30,373 bases of DNA from CAZSIA01 sp045126355 (GCA_045126355.1 JBGVOE010000016.1:1-30373), one strand, 5' to 3'. Positions 16,256 through 25,040 are shown, counted from the stretch's first letter. Numbers and translations are program-made. The notes: a model not told the origin generated them from the letters alone.

Positions 16256-17473
16256 TCATCTCCTACGTTTGATGCAGTTATTACACATAAAACATTTATT
16301 CTTACTCATTTGGCCAAAGTAATCTAACATAAAGTGATGAAGACATTTCTTTTTAGTTGCATAATCAATCACTGATTTTAACTGACTATATTTATTTTTG
16401 ATCAAATTTTTCTTTAGTTCTTTACTATCACATTTTGTCTCTTTAATAAAATACTCACAAGTTTTAATATCAGCTGGATCAAAAAGTAGGATACATTCTC
16501 CATCTTCACCGTCTCTTGAACATCTTCCACTTTGTTGTGATAAATCTTCTAAAGATAATGGAAGAGAATAATTTATAACGATTCTAATATTTGGTTTATT
16601 AATACCCATGCCAAATGCATTAGTAGCTACAATAATTTTATATTTTTCTTTCATAAAATAATCTTGACACTCTTCTTTTACCTTAGAGTCTAATCCGCCG
16701 TGATATAGTCCTACTTCAAAACCTAACTTTTTAAGTTTATTGTAAACCACTTCTGCTTCTTTTTTAGTTAGAGTATAAATCAAAATAATTTTATCTTTAT
16801 TTGAAAGTAGTTTTTTAATAATAAAATCCATCTTATTTTTAACAGAATAAACAGCGTAGTAAAGATTAGGTCTATCAAATCCACTTTTAAAAATATTTGT
16901 ATCTTTCATATCTAATATTTCTTCAATATCAGATATAACTTTTTTGTTTGCGGTAGCTGTAAAAGCCGCGATTGTAGGACGCGGATTAAGATTATTAATT
17001 AAATTTTTTATAGACTGATAACTCGGTCTGAAATCATTACCCCAAATGCTGATACAATGAGCTTCATCAAGGACAATATATGATATATTTAATTTCTTAA
17101 AAATAGCGTAATAACGCCCATTTTCTAATCTTTCGGGAGAGATATATAATAATTTAATTTCTCCATTTTCTAACCTTTTTATAATATCATTAAGCAGAAA
17201 ACCATCCATTTCACTTGTTATATATTCAGCTTTTATTTTCCTCTTTTTAAGTTCATAAACTTGGTTCTGCATCAAACTAATTAAAGGCGTTATAACTAAA
17301 GTAATCCCATCAGATAGAAGGGCTGGAATTTGAAAACATAAACTTTTCCCACCACCTGTTGCAAGTATGGCAATTGTATCATTTCCCTCTATTAAAGAAT
17401 CGATAATTTCTTCTTGATTATTTCTGTAACTATCATAGTCAAAATAATGTTTTAATGCTTCATATTTATTCAT
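16256..17473 (-). CDS. RecQ-family DNA helicase, short form
   Basis: This is an ATP-dependent 3'-5' DNA helicase of superfamily 2 acting in recombination and fork repair. From the ATG at 17473 (405 residues; GGTGAT ribosome site) it has motif I ATGGGKS, motif II DEAHCISIWGNDFRP, which includes the RecQ aromatic-rich loop, and motif III AFTATA. The second RecA domain has LYHGGLD, VATNAFGMGINKPN and QQSGRCSRDG. The zinc-binding platform is present at the end (CLHHFMLDYFGQ, then CFMCNNC), but the protein stops there. The winged-helix RQC and HRDC domains of full-length RecQ (about 600 residues) are absent. A TATAAT at 17492-17487 would give a very short leader, but I see no matching -35. The downstream DpaA-like gene starts 47 bases on. 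Confidence 0.9.
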   Translation of the reverse strand: MNKYEALKHYFDYDSYRNNQEEIIDSLIEGNDTIAILATGGGKSLCFQIPALLSDGITLVITPLISLMQNQVYELKKRKIKAEYITSEMDGFLLNDIIKRLENGEIKLLYISPERLENGRYYAIFKKLNISYIVLDEAHCISIWGNDFRPSYQSIKNLINNLNPRPTIAAFTATANKKVISDIEEILDMKDTNIFKSGFDRPNLYYAVYSVKNKMDFIIKKLLSNKDKIILIYTLTKKEAEVVYNKLKKLGFEVGLYHGGLDSKVKEECQDYFMKEKYKIIVATNAFGMGINKPNIRIVINYSLPLSLEDLSQQSGRCSRDGEDGECILLFDPADIKTCEYFIKETKCDSKELKKNLIKNKYSQLKSVIDYATKKKCLHHFMLDYFGQMSKNKCFMCNNCIKRRR

Positions 17474-17516
17474 TTTTATCACCGTTATTATAGTTACAAA
17501 AAAATAAAAAAATACT

Positions 17517-17543
17517 AAAAAAAAAGATGCGGAAACCGCATCT
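17517..17543 (-). terminator. Rho-independent terminator after pncC
   Basis: AGATGCGG (17543-17536 on the minus strand) pairs perfectly with CCGCATCT (17532-17525) around a three-base loop. A run of eight or more T follows, three bases after the pncC stop codon. It separates pncC from recQ. Confidence 0.95.
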
Positions 17544-17545
17544 AA

Positions 17546-18013
17546 TTATAAAACACTATTTAAAAAATCAAGTACAAAAGCAACGCTTAAATTTCTAACA
17601 TTATTTCTTCCAATATCTCCAAAATACTTTGTTACTGAGTAACTCATGCCATTAATATAAAAACCAAAACATACCATTCCAATTGGTTTATTTTCAGTTG
17701 CCCCAGTTGGTCCTGCAATACCAGAAATACCTACTCCAACCTGTGCTTTAGATTTCACACTAACACCATATGCCATCTTTAACGCGACTTCTTCACTTAC
17801 TACTCCAAATGAATTTATTAAAGTCTCACTAACTCCTAAAAGTTCTCTCTTACTCTCGTTTGAATATGTTACAAACGACATATCAAACACTTTTGAAGCA
17901 TTAGCTACATCAACAATCTTAGCCGCTAAAAGACCGCCTGTACAGCTTTCTGCGGTAGCAATTTTATAATTTTTTTCAATTAATTTATTTACTAATAATT
18001 CATTTGCTTCCAT
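17546..18013 (-). CDS. pncC: Nicotinamide-nucleotide amidohydrolase (CinA C-terminal domain protein)
   Basis: The stand-alone CinA C-terminal domain deamidates nicotinamide mononucleotide to nicotinate mononucleotide in NAD salvage. From the ATG at 18013 (155 residues, the usual size) it shows TAESCTGG at 20-27, the TYSNESKRELLGV segment, GVVSEEVA and GISGIAGPTG, which together mark the active site. Longer reading to 18058 would run into the tRNA-Arg gene, and an ATG at 18037 overlaps the tRNA's CCA end, so the internal ATG is the sensible start. An AAAGGAA ribosome-like sequence lies about 14 bases upstream, which is distant. The gene appears to be transcribed together with the tRNA that ends 23 bases before it. 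Confidence 0.9.
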   Translation of the reverse strand: MEANELLVNKLIEKNYKIATAESCTGGLLAAKIVDVANASKVFDMSFVTYSNESKRELLGVSETLINSFGVVSEEVALKMAYGVSVKSKAQVGVGISGIAGPTGATENKPIGMVCFGFYINGMSYSVTKYFGDIGRNNVRNLSVAFVLDFLNSVL

Positions 18014-18036
18014 AATAAAAATCCCGATTCCTTTCA

Positions 18037-18111
18037 TGGCGTACCGAATAGGAATCAAACCTATATCATAGTCTCCGGAGGACTACGTTTTATTCATTAA
18101 ACTATCGGTAC
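18037..18111 (-). tRNA. tRNA-Arg (anticodon CCG)
   Basis: On the minus strand the acceptor arm GTACCGA (18111-18105) pairs with TCGGTAC (18047-18041). A discriminator G and an encoded CCA (18039-18037) follow. The anticodon stem TAGTC/GACTA encloses the loop CTCCGGA, giving anticodon CCG, which reads the Arg codon CGG. The T-arm contains GGTTTGATTCC. No promoter is evident directly upstream. It lies between fakA and pncC and may be cut out of a longer transcript. Confidence 0.93.
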
Positions 18112-18120
18112 ATATTAAAT

Positions 18121-18141
18121 AGAGGCCTTTAAAAGACCTCT
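18121..18141 (-). terminator. Hairpin between fakA and tRNA-Arg, possible weak terminator
   Basis: AGAGGTCTT and AAGGCCTCT pair (one G-U) around a three-base loop 16 bases after the fakA stop. On the minus strand the tail is only ATTTAATAT, so termination may be partial. On the plus strand the tail is better (TTTATTTT), but there is no plus-strand gene there to end. Confidence 0.5.
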
Positions 18142-18156
18142 TTATTTTAATTATTT

Positions 18157-19794
18157 TTATTCTACTGAAATAATGAAACTATATACTTTTTGTCCACCTG
18201 AAATAGCGCCTACTTCTAAGAATGGATAAGTATCTTCTAAATAAGAAATTATATCATTTAATTCTTCTTCAGTAACATCTACACCATATAAAATAGTAAC
18301 TACTTCTTTTTCATCTAAATCACTAATATTATCAAATAAATCTTTTATAGAATCTAATTTAGTTTTACTTACAGTAGTCATTTTATGATCCATAAATCCT
18401 AAATAGTCATTCTTTTTAATATTAAATTGATCAATTTGACTATCTCTAACTGCGTATGTAACTTCTAATGATGTTACATTTTCAACTGCAGAATTAATTA
18501 CCTCAATCATAGTATCGATATCATCTTCACCAATTAAAGATAATGCTGAATAACATTGAGCAATTGTTTTAGTTTCGATAACAATAACATTTGCTTTATC
18601 ATAGTTAGCCGCTGCTTGTTTAGCTGCCATTATAATATTAGAGTTATTAGGGAATACAATAATATTATTAGTGTTTAATTTTTCAAATGCTAATAAGAAA
18701 TCATCTGTACTAGGGTTCATAGTTTGTCCACCTGAAACAATATAGTCTACACCCATTTCTTTAAATAAATCACTAATGCCATTACCACTTGAAACAGCTA
18801 CAATAGTTGTTTCTTTAAATTCGATATCTTCTTCTAAATCATCTTCATTTAAAGTTGTTTCAGAATGTTGAACACTCATATTTTCCATTTTAAATGTTAC
18901 ATATTCACCAAATTGTTGACAATATGTAATAACTTTACCTGGTGTAAATGTATGAACGTGAACTTTAACGATATCTTCATCAATAAATGCTACAATACTA
19001 TTTCCTACTTCTTCTAAGAAATCAGTAATAGTATTAAGTTTAAAATTCTTAATATCTACTTTACTATTTTGTAATTGTAAGATAAATTCTGTGCAATATC
19101 CAAATTCTAATTCACTATCAGCGTTAAAACCATTTGGATTAACTGTTGGAGTAGTTGTTACAGTTTCAACAATTTCTAACATTTCTCCACCAATAGCTAA
19201 TGCCATACCAATAATAATTTGAATAAACCCTGCAGCTCCACTATCAACAACACCTGCTTTTTTAAGTACTGGTAATAGATCAGGAGTTCTAGCTAGTGAT
19301 AAATTAGCTTCAGTTAAATATACTTTGAAATAATCTTCAAAGGTTTCACATACACTCTCATAAGCAGTTTGACTAGCTTCACGCATTACTGTTAAGATAG
19401 TTCCTTCTGTTGGATTATTTACTACTTTATAAGCTTGGTTTACACCATGAACCATTGCAAGAGCAAATTCTTTTGGTGTAACTGTAGAATATTCTTCTAA
19501 TCCAATAGATAATCCTTTAAAGAATTGAGATAAAATAACACCTGAATTACCACGAGCTGAAAATACCATTCCACGTGCTAATTCTTTCGCGATTTGGCCA
19601 ATAGACTCTTCATGAGAATTACGGATTGCATTAGCTCCTCCATCCATAGTCATTTTCATATTTGTACCTGTATCACCATCTGGAACTGGGAATACATTTA
19701 ATTCATTAATTCTATCAACATCATTAACAAGTGATTGATGTCCATTTATAAATAAACTTTTAAAAGTTTGTCCGTTCATATTTAATGTTTGCAT
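18157..19794 (-). CDS. fakA: Fatty acid kinase catalytic subunit FakA (DAK2/YloV)
   Basis: FakA phosphorylates fatty acids bound to a FakB protein so that they can enter phospholipid synthesis. From the ATG at 19794 (545 residues, normal for YloV; TTGGAG nine bases upstream) the N-terminal DhaL-type kinase domain has NVFPVPDGDTGTNM from residue 33, with the metal-binding aspartates, then FSARGNSGVILSQ and the SGAAGF loop. The middle domain (about 230-310) and the C-terminal EDD-like domain (IVAVSSGNGISDLFKEMGVDYIVSGGQTMNPST and following) are typical. No asp23/yloU gene precedes it, unlike in many Firmicutes. A TetR regulator is divergently encoded 202 bases away and may control it. No FakB is in the window. 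Confidence 0.95.
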   Translation of the reverse strand: MQTLNMNGQTFKSLFINGHQSLVNDVDRINELNVFPVPDGDTGTNMKMTMDGGANAIRNSHEESIGQIAKELARGMVFSARGNSGVILSQFFKGLSIGLEEYSTVTPKEFALAMVHGVNQAYKVVNNPTEGTILTVMREASQTAYESVCETFEDYFKVYLTEANLSLARTPDLLPVLKKAGVVDSGAAGFIQIIIGMALAIGGEMLEIVETVTTTPTVNPNGFNADSELEFGYCTEFILQLQNSKVDIKNFKLNTITDFLEEVGNSIVAFIDEDIVKVHVHTFTPGKVITYCQQFGEYVTFKMENMSVQHSETTLNEDDLEEDIEFKETTIVAVSSGNGISDLFKEMGVDYIVSGGQTMNPSTDDFLLAFEKLNTNNIIVFPNNSNIIMAAKQAAANYDKANVIVIETKTIAQCYSALSLIGEDDIDTMIEVINSAVENVTSLEVTYAVRDSQIDQFNIKKNDYLGFMDHKMTTVSKTKLDSIKDLFDNISDLDEKEVVTILYGVDVTEEELNDIISYLEDTYPFLEVGAISGGQKVYSFIISVE

Positions 19795-19883
19795 AAAATA
19801 AATCTCCAATTAATATTTTTTTAATTATATTAATATAATTAGCATTTTTTCTAATAAATCAATATAAAATGATTTTATTGTAC

Positions 19884-19911
19884 TTGACTATAACATTTTA
19901 CCATATATAAT
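19884..19911 (+). promoter_or_regulatory. Sigma-A type promoter of the TetR gene
   Basis: TTGACT (19884-19889), a 16-base spacer and a perfect TATAAT (19906-19911) on the plus strand place the transcription start near 19918. Confidence 0.75.
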
Positions 19912-19932
19912 TAAAATTGTAACTACAAATAA

Positions 19933-19946
19933 GCGACAAATGTCGC
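19933..19946. promoter_or_regulatory. Palindromic operator candidate between fakA and the TetR gene
   Basis: GCGACA-AA-TGTCGC is a perfect six-base inverted repeat and is strikingly GC-rich for this region. It lies about 15-28 bases after the predicted start of the TetR transcript, a classic site for autorepression, and could also affect the divergent fakA promoter. Confidence 0.6.
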
Positions 19947-19996
19947 ATAAAATACTAATGTTGATAAAAAAACTATAAATTTAGAGGTTATTTTGA

Positions 19997-20596
19997 ATGG
20001 AAAACGAAAAAAAAGAAGATTTAAGAGTAGTTAGAACAAAAAGAAATATTAAAAAAGCTTTCATTGAATTAGCAAAAAATGAAACTTATCAGAAAATTTG
20101 TGTTAAGGATTTATGCGATATAGCAATGATAAATCGTAACACATTCTACCTTCATTATCAAAATAAAGACGATTTAGTAAGAGAAATGGTAGATGAAACT
20201 ATTAGTAAATATAAGGTATATTTTATGCCTCTTGTCGCTCAATTTTTTGTCGATATACAGAAAAAAGACGTTAATAGTTTCGCAGAAAACATCGAATTAT
20301 TACTTAAGATTTTATACGAAGATATTGAGTTATTTCGTATTATTTTAACAGATGATTATCTTACAGGTTATTTTAGAAGTGTTGAAGGTATTTATGAAAA
20401 AAATATCATGAGTTTCTTAAACATTAGAACAAACAAATCAAAACTAATCTTTAGATATATGATGAGTGGATGTGCTGGAATTTTAACTGACTGGATGATT
20501 AGACATACACTACCTATTGATGAAACAGCAAAAATAATCGCAAAATTAGCTTTAGAAAATATCTATTACTTTACTGAAGAAAATCATATATATTAA
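19997..20596 (+). CDS. TetR/AcrR-family transcriptional regulator
   Basis: The only plus-strand gene of the window. The 199-residue protein has a TetR helix-turn-helix at about residues 15-60: RTKRNIKKAFIELAKNETYQ as helix 1 region, then VKDLCDIAMINRNTFYLHYQNKDDL as the DNA-reading segment. A helical ligand/dimer domain follows, with the FRYMMSGCAGILTDWM helix near the end. That C-terminal pattern resembles TetR regulators of the DhaS-like group, which regulate dihydroxyacetone kinase-type genes. This fits its position opposite fakA, a DhaL-domain kinase, but regulation of fakA is inference. A good promoter and a palindromic operator candidate lie upstream. The ribosome site is AGAGGTT, eight to nine bases before the ATG. 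Confidence 0.9.
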   Translation: MENEKKEDLRVVRTKRNIKKAFIELAKNETYQKICVKDLCDIAMINRNTFYLHYQNKDDLVREMVDETISKYKVYFMPLVAQFFVDIQKKDVNSFAENIELLLKILYEDIELFRIILTDDYLTGYFRSVEGIYEKNIMSFLNIRTNKSKLIFRYMMSGCAGILTDWMIRHTLPIDETAKIIAKLALENIYYFTEENHIY

Positions 20597-20601
20597 AGTA
20601 A

Positions 20602-20633
20602 AATCCCATCATAAAATTGATGGGATTATTTTT
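20602..20633. terminator. Bidirectional terminator between TetR gene and galM
   Basis: AATCCCATCA (20602-20611) and TGATGGGATT (20618-20627) form a perfect 10-bp stem with a six-base loop. The plus-strand tail is ATTTTT and the minus-strand tail is TTTTA, so it can serve both converging genes. Confidence 0.92.
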
Positions 20634-21653
20634 CTATTCGAATGAATATTTAATATAGTGAGAATAAGCTTCTCCTGGTTTTAAGATTGCTTTTTCTACG
20701 CCTTCCATATTAATTCCGTTTGGAATGAATTGTGGTTCTAAGCAGAATGCATGATATTTAATGTTAGTAATTTTATCTTCATTAAATGGATATGAATCTG
20801 GGTAACATCCTGAATAGAATACTACGCTTGGATATGATGAAGTAATTGTTAGGCCAATTCCACTTTCATTATCTTTTACAATAGCTAATAATGGATTAGA
20901 TTCATCTTCTTTAATAAAGCAGTGATCATATCCTAAAGCTTTGTGATTTTGTAATGAAGGATCTTCAATATATTTTCCGATTGGATGATTATCTCTAAAG
21001 TCCATAACTTCATTTACAGGATCAATAGTAATTGTAATTAATTCATTATTTAATCTTGTATATTTATCGCATTGGAAATAAAGATTATGATTTAAAACTG
21101 TATTTTTGCAATTTCCAGAAAGGTTGAAATATGTATGGTTAGTCATATTAACAACTGTTTCTTCAGTAGTTTTTGCACCTAAAATAGTTGTAATTTCATT
21201 AATATCATTCATAATGTGATATTTAATTTCATAACTAACTTCACCTGGTAACATATGAGCATCTTCAACATATGTAAAGATAACTTCTGTATAAGTATCA
21301 AATTCATTTACTTTAGTTTGACATACTTGGCTAGATAATCCTTTAAATCCACCATGTAATGAGTTAACATCACACCAGTTAATATCTAAGTTATATTCTT
21401 TACCACCAATAGTACATACACCCTTATCAATTCTACCAGAAAATCTACCGATTGTTTTACCATGGTAAGAGTTTTTATAATTTTCCATATAAGATGGTTT
21501 TAGGACAATAGATACAGCTTCACCATTTTTATTTGGAAGAATAATATCATAAATACTCGCTCCAACTGGTGATAATTCAACAATCATACCTTTATTATTT
21601 GTTAATACTACGTGTTCGTAACCTTCACGATTAATAAATTCTAATTTCATCAT
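20634..21653 (-). CDS. galM: Aldose 1-epimerase (mutarotase)
   Basis: GalM interconverts alpha and beta anomers of hexoses such as galactose and glucose. At 339 residues it has the usual size. Signatures seen are FSGRI at 71-75, NSLHGGFKG with His100, MTNHTYFNLSG with catalytic His173, GYDHCF, and the general base glutamate in CLEPQFIPNGIN near residue 305. The start ATG has AGAGGT upstream; a second ATG follows directly. It lies 16 bases after valS with no terminator between, so it appears to be the last gene of the Val T-box unit. No other galactose genes are nearby. Confidence 0.95.
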   Translation of the reverse strand: MMKLEFINREGYEHVVLTNNKGMIVELSPVGASIYDIILPNKNGEAVSIVLKPSYMENYKNSYHGKTIGRFSGRIDKGVCTIGGKEYNLDINWCDVNSLHGGFKGLSSQVCQTKVNEFDTYTEVIFTYVEDAHMLPGEVSYEIKYHIMNDINEITTILGAKTTEETVVNMTNHTYFNLSGNCKNTVLNHNLYFQCDKYTRLNNELITITIDPVNEVMDFRDNHPIGKYIEDPSLQNHKALGYDHCFIKEDESNPLLAIVKDNESGIGLTITSSYPSVVFYSGCYPDSYPFNEDKITNIKYHAFCLEPQFIPNGINMEGVEKAILKPGEAYSHYIKYSFE

Positions 21654-21669
21654 TTTTACCTCTATTTTA

Positions 21670-24264
21670 TTATTTTTTTAATTCTTCTAAGTGTTTTAAA
21701 ACTTCTTGATATGTTGCTTCATATTTAACAAGTTTAGCTTTCTCAGCTTCGATTTTTTCTGGATTAGCTTTACTTAAGAAGTTTGGATTACTTAACATTT
21801 TATTACTACGTTCTAATTCGCCTTTAAGTTTATTTAATTCAACTTCTAAACGACGAATTTCTGCTTCTTTATCAATTAATTCTTTTGCAGGAATAAAGAT
21901 TTTTACATCTGGTAAAATCTTAGATACTGTATCTTCTTTACCTACTTCTTCACTAATTACTAATTTTTTAGCATTAGTAAATTTAACAATATATGGTTCA
22001 ATTGAAGCGATTTGGCTAATCACATGAACACTAGCCTCTAAGTTTAATGTAATTGGTTTACTCATTGGATGATTTAAATCAGTTCTAATAGTTCTTACAC
22101 TACTAATAATGTCACATCCTAAATCCATAATCTTTAATTCTTCTTCAAAGTTATAAGCCTCATTTACTGTTGGCCAGCTAGCGATACAAATACTTGCTTC
22201 TTTCTTTGTTGGAAGTGATTGATAAATTTCTTCAGTTACAAATGGCATAAATGGATGAACTAATTTAATTACAGCTTCAAGAACATAAGCTAAAACATTC
22301 ATAGTTGATTCATAGTATTCATTTTTAGCTTGTAAATCAACTTTTGTTAATTCAACATACCAACTTGCAAAATCATTCCAAATAAAGTTATATAAGCTTC
22401 TAGCTACTTCACCAAATTCAAATTTTTCATAGTTAGTATCAACATCAATAATTAAGTTATTTAATTTAGTTAAAATCCATTTAGAAGGAATACTTAATTC
22501 TTCTACATTAATTTCACCTAATTTATCTTCTTCTAAATTCATTAATACATAGCGGCTAACGTTCCAAATTTTATTGATATAGTTCCAGCTAGCTAAAATC
22601 TTTTCCTCATCAAAACGTAAGTCCATACCTGGTGCACTATTAGTAGTTAAGAAGTAACGCATAGCGTCAGTACCATATTTATCTTTTAAATCCATTGGGT
22701 CAACACCATTACCTAAAGACTTACTCATCTTTCTACCTAAAGAGTCACGAATTAAACCATGAATTAAACAGTTTTTAAATGGAGATTCGCCAGTAAATTC
22801 AATTGATTGGAAAATCATTCTTGCTACCCAGAAGAAGATAATATCATAACCTGTTACTAATGTATCTGTTGGGAAATAACGTTTGAAATCTTCTGTTACT
22901 TCTGGCCAACCTAATGTTGAGAATGGCCATAATTGACTTGAGAACCAAGTATCTAATACGTCCTCATCTTGAACCCATCCATCACCTGGACATTCAACTT
23001 GAACTAATACTTCTTCGCCTTTATACCATGCTGGAATTCTGTGACCCCACCATAATTGACGGCTAATACACCAGTCATTACAATCTTCCATCCAACGTTT
23101 CCATGTTTCTAAATAACGTTCTGGAACAAAGTTAACAGTTGATAAGTCTAGGGCTTGTTTAGATAAATGATCCATCTTAACAAACCATTGTTTGCTTAAA
23201 CGAGGTTCAACAATAACACCTGTTCTTTCAGAATGACCTACTTGATGTTTAATAGGTTCGATATGGTCTAATAAACCTAATTCACGTAAATCAGCTACTA
23301 ATTGTTTACGACATGCAAAACGATCTAAGCCTTGATATTTACCAGCCATTTCATTCATAATTCCACTATCATCCATACAAAGTGGCATAGCTAAATTATG
23401 TCTACGACCTACTTCAAAGTCGTTAGGGTCATGTGCAGGAGTTACTTTAACAACACCTGTACCAAAATCCATTTCTACATAACTATCAGCAATTACAGGA
23501 ATTTTAATATCAGTTCCTGCAATATAAACTTCTCTTCCGATAAATTGTTGATATCTTTCATCGTCTGGGTGAACCATTACTGCTTGGTCCGCAAACATTG
23601 TTTCAGGACGAGTAGTAGCTACCATCATAGAACCTTCACCATCTACAAATGGATAATGGAAATAATAGAATGCACCATCAATTTCCTTACGTTCTACTTC
23701 AATATTTGATAAAGCAGTTTTTGCTTCACAGTCCCAGTTAATGATACGGTCACCACGATATAATAAACCTTTATTGTATAGATCAATAAATACTTTATTA
23801 ACAGCTTGGTTTAATCCTTCATCAAGCGTAAATCTTTCTCTAGTATAATCAAGTGATAACCCTAAAGCAGCCCATTGAGAATGAATAATTTCTTTATATT
23901 CAGCTACCCAATCCCAGCTTACTTTTAAGAATTCTTCACGTCCGATATCATAACGTGAAATTCCTTGGCTTTTTAATTTAGCATCGATTTTTGCTTGTGT
24001 TGCAATACCAGCATGGTCACAACCAGGTAAGTATAACATATCATATCCTTGCATTCTTTTTCTACGTGCAATAATATCTTGTAATGTTGTATCCCAAGCA
24101 TGACCTAAATGTAATTTACCAGTTACATTTGGTGGTGGAATTACAATTGTATATGGTCTTTTACTAACATCACCTGCAGTAAAGAATCCACCGTTAAGCC
24201 AAAAATCGTATTTCCCTTCTTCAACTTCTTTGAAGTCATATTTAGGTTTAATTTCTTTCATCAT
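21670..24264 (-). CDS. valS: Valyl-tRNA synthetase
   Basis: This class I synthetase charges tRNA-Val. The 864 residues include HIGH as HLGH at 52-55 in PPPNVTGKLHLGHAW, the editing domain (TTRPETMFADQAV, GTGVVKVTPAHDPND), and KMSKS at 512-516. The anticodon-binding region contains WNDFASWYVE. A C-terminal coiled coil typical of ValRS (EAEIRRLEVELNKLKGELER) is present. The start overlaps the GNAT gene by four bases (ATGA). Expression is expected to be controlled by the T-box leader at about 24806-25040, read through the GNAT gene. Confidence 0.98.
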   Translation of the reverse strand: MMKEIKPKYDFKEVEEGKYDFWLNGGFFTAGDVSKRPYTIVIPPPNVTGKLHLGHAWDTTLQDIIARRKRMQGYDMLYLPGCDHAGIATQAKIDAKLKSQGISRYDIGREEFLKVSWDWVAEYKEIIHSQWAALGLSLDYTRERFTLDEGLNQAVNKVFIDLYNKGLLYRGDRIINWDCEAKTALSNIEVERKEIDGAFYYFHYPFVDGEGSMMVATTRPETMFADQAVMVHPDDERYQQFIGREVYIAGTDIKIPVIADSYVEMDFGTGVVKVTPAHDPNDFEVGRRHNLAMPLCMDDSGIMNEMAGKYQGLDRFACRKQLVADLRELGLLDHIEPIKHQVGHSERTGVIVEPRLSKQWFVKMDHLSKQALDLSTVNFVPERYLETWKRWMEDCNDWCISRQLWWGHRIPAWYKGEEVLVQVECPGDGWVQDEDVLDTWFSSQLWPFSTLGWPEVTEDFKRYFPTDTLVTGYDIIFFWVARMIFQSIEFTGESPFKNCLIHGLIRDSLGRKMSKSLGNGVDPMDLKDKYGTDAMRYFLTTNSAPGMDLRFDEEKILASWNYINKIWNVSRYVLMNLEEDKLGEINVEELSIPSKWILTKLNNLIIDVDTNYEKFEFGEVARSLYNFIWNDFASWYVELTKVDLQAKNEYYESTMNVLAYVLEAVIKLVHPFMPFVTEEIYQSLPTKKEASICIASWPTVNEAYNFEEELKIMDLGCDIISSVRTIRTDLNHPMSKPITLNLEASVHVISQIASIEPYIVKFTNAKKLVISEEVGKEDTVSKILPDVKIFIPAKELIDKEAEIRRLEVELNKLKGELERSNKMLSNPNFLSKANPEKIEAEKAKLVKYEATYQEVLKHLEELKK

Positions 24265-24794
24265 TTATTCCTCCAAAATTCTTCTTTTGTCATTGAGTAC
24301 ATAACTCCATCTACTATTGTATCATCACATAACTTGCGATACATTCTAAGCGTTCCTTCATATAGAAAAGGAAACTTTGATATTACTTTTTTTGAAGCAT
24401 TATTTTTTTCATGATGACATACCATAATTAAATCTAGGTATAAATCATTAAAACCATAATTAAGCATTGCTTCAACTGCTTCTGTCATATAACCTTGATT
24501 TCTATAGCGTCTATTCAAACAAAAACCAAGTTCTCTACAATTAATATTTTTTCTTATATTTGCTTTATATAAAGAAATTGTTCCAATTAATTTGTTACTA
24601 CTCTTTAAAATAATAGCCATCGTTTCTTCGCCATAAGCATAACCAACTATTACATTACGAGTTGTTTTAATATCTGGGTGAGGGCTCCATCCAGCATGAT
24701 AAGCTGTTAGTGGGTCACTACACATTTCGTATAAATCCCGATCATCAGAAAAGAGAAAGGGTCTGATAATTAATCTATCAGTTACTAATTTCAC
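24261..24794 (-). CDS. GNAT-family N-acetyltransferase (RimJ/RimL-like)
   Basis: A 177-residue acetyl-CoA-dependent acetyltransferase of the RimJ/RimL type, which modifies protein N-termini or small amines; the substrate cannot be told. It begins LVTDRLIIRPFLFSDDRDLYEM, the standard RimJ-like N-terminus, and carries LIGTISLYKANI and the acetyl-CoA segment CLNRRYRNQGYMTEAVEAML. HEKNNASKKVISKFPFLYEGTLR closes the fold. The start is GTG at 24794, with AAGAAGG seven bases upstream. It is the first gene after the Val T-box and overlaps valS by four bases, so its supply is tied to tRNA-Val charging. Confidence 0.9.
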   Translation of the reverse strand: MKLVTDRLIIRPFLFSDDRDLYEMCSDPLTAYHAGWSPHPDIKTTRNVIVGYAYGEETMAIILKSSNKLIGTISLYKANIRKNINCRELGFCLNRRYRNQGYMTEAVEAMLNYGFNDLYLDLIMVCHHEKNNASKKVISKFPFLYEGTLRMYRKLCDDTIVDGVMYSMTKEEFWRNK

Positions 24795-24805
24795 TTTATC
24801 GCCTT

Positions 24806-25040
24806 CTTCTATAAAAAAATAAAAAGCCTAAAAATATAAGGACGAACTATTCGCGGTACCACCTTATTTCTAGACTTTATTACTAGCACTTAAAATCTTT
24901 AACGCAGATTTACGGTTTAAACTACTTCAATTTCATCTAAACATCTCCTAGGCTACCTTCGTTACTCTATAAAAAGCATCTCACCAACCTGCTTCTCTCT
25001 TAATTATAGTTTATAACTACTCTTCCTATTCTTCGATTTA
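24806..25040 (-). promoter_or_regulatory. T-box riboswitch leader (probably valine)
   Basis: This leader fills the 304-base gap between the GNAT gene and the next gene. On the minus strand AAGGTGGTACCGCG is at 24865-24852, and the Stem I element AGAGAGAAGCAGGTTGGTGAGATG is near 25002-24979. The specifier region reads GAAGGTAGCC (24960-24951): GTA (Val, 24956-24954) suits valS downstream, but GGT (Gly) overlaps it by one base. The attenuator after the T-box is poor: only a short CCT/AGG-type stem precedes the T-rich tail, unlike the strong one before ileS. Confidence 0.93.

Noticed and set aside
18014..18058. Longer pncC reading frame from 18058
   Set aside because: It would translate part of tRNA-Arg; the family-typical start is the ATG at 18013.
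23398..23709. 103-codon plus-strand ORF opposite valS
   Set aside because: Lies within the editing domain of valS on the other strand; no motif or promoter.
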